Source of the DNA: Nocardia donostiensis
GTDB lineage: Bacteria; Actinomycetota; Actinomycetes; Mycobacteriales; Mycobacteriaceae
Assembly (NCBI RefSeq): GCF_002081715.1
Contig: NZ_MUKP01000013.1
Span: 1 to 64,000 of the forward strand
Length of the DNA: 64,000 nucleotides
Reading direction: 5' to 3'
Positions 55,813-64,000 of this stretch are shown piece by piece. Positions within the stretch are counted from its first letter, which is position 1. Each line of letters opens with the position of its first letter. The notes beneath the pieces are model-generated. The model saw only the letters and a list, made by a program, of their open reading frames with translations. It had not been told where the DNA came from and ran no database searches. Both the position numbers and the translations under genes were made by a program.

Positions 55813-55844
55813 TATTAATTTGTTTCACGGGCTAGATTTGGCGC

Positions 55845-56306
55845 ATGAGCAGTCGATCCACCGCCACCGACGGCGGTCCCGCGCTGTTCCGTCTGGTCCG
55901 GTTCTGGTCCCGGCGCTGGATCAATCGCACCTCCCCTGGCCTGCCCACGGAACTGCGGCACGCCCAGCACATCCAGGTGGTCGAAGCGGTAGCGGCGGCC
56001 ACCGGTGCGGCGGACGAGGCCACCATCACCTCGGTGGCCCATCAACTCGGCCTCGACCATTCCGGGGCCAGCCGGATGGTGCGTGACGCGACCGCGGCCG
56101 GCTTCCTGTCCCGTGCCGAATCGGAACAAGACCGCAGACGCACCTCCCTACAGCTGACCGAGGGCGGCGAACGGCTACTCGCCGAAGCGCACGACTGGCA
56201 GCGGCAGGTATTTCTGGAACTCACCGCACACTGGTCGGCCACGGACCGGCAGCGCTTCGCCGGCTACCTACAGCGGCTGGCCGACGATCTACCACATCAC
56301 CGTTGA
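55845..56306 (+). CDS. MarR-family regulator
   Basis: 153 residues. The winged HTH spans residues about 50-110 (ATITSVAHQLGLDHSGASRMVRDATAAGFLSRAESEQDRRRTSLQLTEGG), with the DRRR wing motif typical of MarR. It is divergent from a VOC gene with two inverted repeats between them, so it probably represses that gene and itself. The ligand is unknown. Confidence 0.9.
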   Translation: MSSRSTATDGGPALFRLVRFWSRRWINRTSPGLPTELRHAQHIQVVEAVAAATGAADEATITSVAHQLGLDHSGASRMVRDATAAGFLSRAESEQDRRRTSLQLTEGGERLLAEAHDWQRQVFLELTAHWSATDRQRFAGYLQRLADDLPHHR

Positions 56307-56448
56307 CAGTGCGCACCCGCTGATCTTGTGAACCGTCCCGATTCTGGCACCGCCGCGATAGTTCGGCGTCTGAAATGTCCGGACTGCCGGTAGGGTTTCG
56401 CCACGAGACCCGGCATTTCCGCCCGGCCCCGCGAGTCGAAAGAACACG

Positions 56449-57084
56449 ATGAGGATCACCAGAATCACCACTGCCGCACTGGTATTGCTCGCAGCTGCCG
56501 GCATCACCGCGGCTCCGGTCACCGCCGAGCCCACCGCTGACGCGCCCGCTCGCGCGCATCTCGATCTGAGCGGTTCGATGCACCACCTCGACTACCGAGT
56601 CACCGCAACCGAAGACCGGCGCGCCGCAGTGGCAACCGTCGAAGGTGGCCGTTTCGAGTTGATCGCCGACGACCGGATCGTCACCCTCACCGATCAGACC
56701 GGTTACGTCGTCGCCGCCTTCCCGATGACCGTGCACGCCGCAGGCGAACACGTCGACCTCACCCCCGTCATCGAAGAATCCGGCACCCGCTTGACCCTCA
56801 CCCCTGTCGCGGCGTCCCCCACCCCGATCCGCGATATCAACGCCGAGGAACGTTTCTTCGCCGAAACCGAACGCCATATGCCGACCATCCTCGCCGGGGC
56901 CGCAATAGGCGGCGCCATCGGTTTCATCATCGGCTTCCCCCTAGGCCTTTTCGTCCTCGACTTCATCACTGTCCCGGTAGCCACCGTCGTCGGCGCCGCC
57001 ATCGGCGCCTTCGCCGGCCTGGCCACCGCAGGCGGCCAACCCGCCATCGACGCCACCGTCGCCTACCTGACCCGCACCCCCTGA
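56449..57084 (+). CDS. Secreted or membrane protein of unknown function
   Basis: 211 residues. The signal peptide is residues 1-26 (TAALVLLAAAGITAAPVTAEP). The middle (HHLDYRVTATEDRRAAVATVEGGRFELIADDRIVTL) is beta-rich. The C-terminus has two Gly/Ala-rich hydrophobic segments (TILAGAAIGGAIGFIIGFPLGLFVL and VATVVGAAIGAFAGLA), so it is probably anchored by them. Proteins of this layout recur in Nocardia; the function is unknown. Confidence 0.75.
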   Translation: MRITRITTAALVLLAAAGITAAPVTAEPTADAPARAHLDLSGSMHHLDYRVTATEDRRAAVATVEGGRFELIADDRIVTLTDQTGYVVAAFPMTVHAAGEHVDLTPVIEESGTRLTLTPVAASPTPIRDINAEERFFAETERHMPTILAGAAIGGAIGFIIGFPLGLFVLDFITVPVATVVGAAIGAFAGLATAGGQPAIDATVAYLTRTP

Positions 57085-57099
57085 ACCAGCCAGACGAAG

Positions 57100-57138
57100 C
57101 GAAACGCCCCGCTCGCGCAGTGCGAGCGGGGCGTTTCG
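57100..57138. terminator. Strong bidirectional terminator between the secreted protein gene and rpoC
   Basis: CGAAACGCCCCGCTCGC (57100-57116) pairs perfectly with 57122-57138 around a five-base loop. It has A and T tracts at the two ends, so it can work for both convergent genes. Confidence 0.88.
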
Positions 57139-57153
57139 TGATATCGACGACGA

Positions 57154-61107
<3,954 letters not shown>

Positions 61108-61224
61108 GTAACTTCCTTTCCCCTGTGCGGGTCGAATTCGAGCAAAAGTTCTCTAGTAGTTCGAGCGCTGCGGCCGGGCGCCCGGGTTCCTCCACTCGGG
61201 AGTGCCCCGGCGCCCGGCCCCTGC

Positions 61225-64000
<2,776 letters not shown>

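Overview
The window comes from a high-GC actinobacterium of the mycolic-acid group, most probably a Nocardia or close relative. The signs are the rpoB-rpoC and rpsL-rpsG-fusA-tuf blocks of mycobacterial type, DUF3558 lipoproteins, KstR-type steroid operators, an accD1-accA1-fadE19-maoC-citE leucine cluster, a mycofactocin locus and an actinobacterial gas-vesicle cluster. No tRNA, rRNA, CRISPR array or insertion sequence was recognised. The right edge cuts rpoB, and the left edge may cut a toxin locus.

Layout. 1-3.7 kb is a polymorphic-toxin locus: a long protein with a papain-like (Tox-PL) domain and a C-terminal nucleic-acid-deaminase-like domain. A candidate immunity gene (1501-2043) lies in another frame inside the linker between the two domains, and a SUKH-type immunity gene follows. 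3.4-6.8 kb holds a chimeric small ORF, a remnant of a VOC (glyoxalase-fold) gene, a secreted protein, an intact VOC gene with a divergent WYL regulator, and cobM. 7.2-8.6 kb encodes an MFS transporter. 8.7-14.0 kb is a ten-gene gas-vesicle operon. 14.0-23.1 kb is a TetR-controlled leucine/isovalerate pathway that ends in acetoacetyl-CoA synthetase. 23.1-26.6 kb has a double TetR protein, an esterase, an orphan MbtH protein and an unknown gene.

27.0-31.8 kb is an unusual mycofactocin locus. mftA, a fused mftB-mftC, mftF and mftG are present, but mftD and mftE are absent from their usual place. At 32.6-36.8 kb, two KstR-like operators bracket kshB (3-ketosteroid 9-alpha-hydroxylase reductase), an AlkD-like protein, a MurI homologue and a ferredoxin reductase. 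Steroid catabolism and redox functions are therefore next to the mycofactocin genes. 37-41.2 kb holds small accessory genes: an SPW protein, a TetR regulator, a secreted lipase, a repeat protein and a toxin-antitoxin pair.

41.2-45.9 kb is the tuf, fusA, rpsG, rpsL translation operon. 46-57.1 kb is mixed: two DUF3558 lipoproteins, hpd with a divergent Lrp/AsnC regulator, a quinone-reductase-like enzyme, an acyl-ACP thioesterase, an FprB-type ferredoxin reductase, a SixA phosphatase, two VOC genes, a MarR regulator and small proteins. 57.1 kb to the right edge is rpoC and most of rpoB.

The most interesting items are the toxin gene with an overprinted immunity candidate, the reduced mycofactocin locus with its MftB-MftC fusion, and the link between that locus and KstR-controlled steroid genes.
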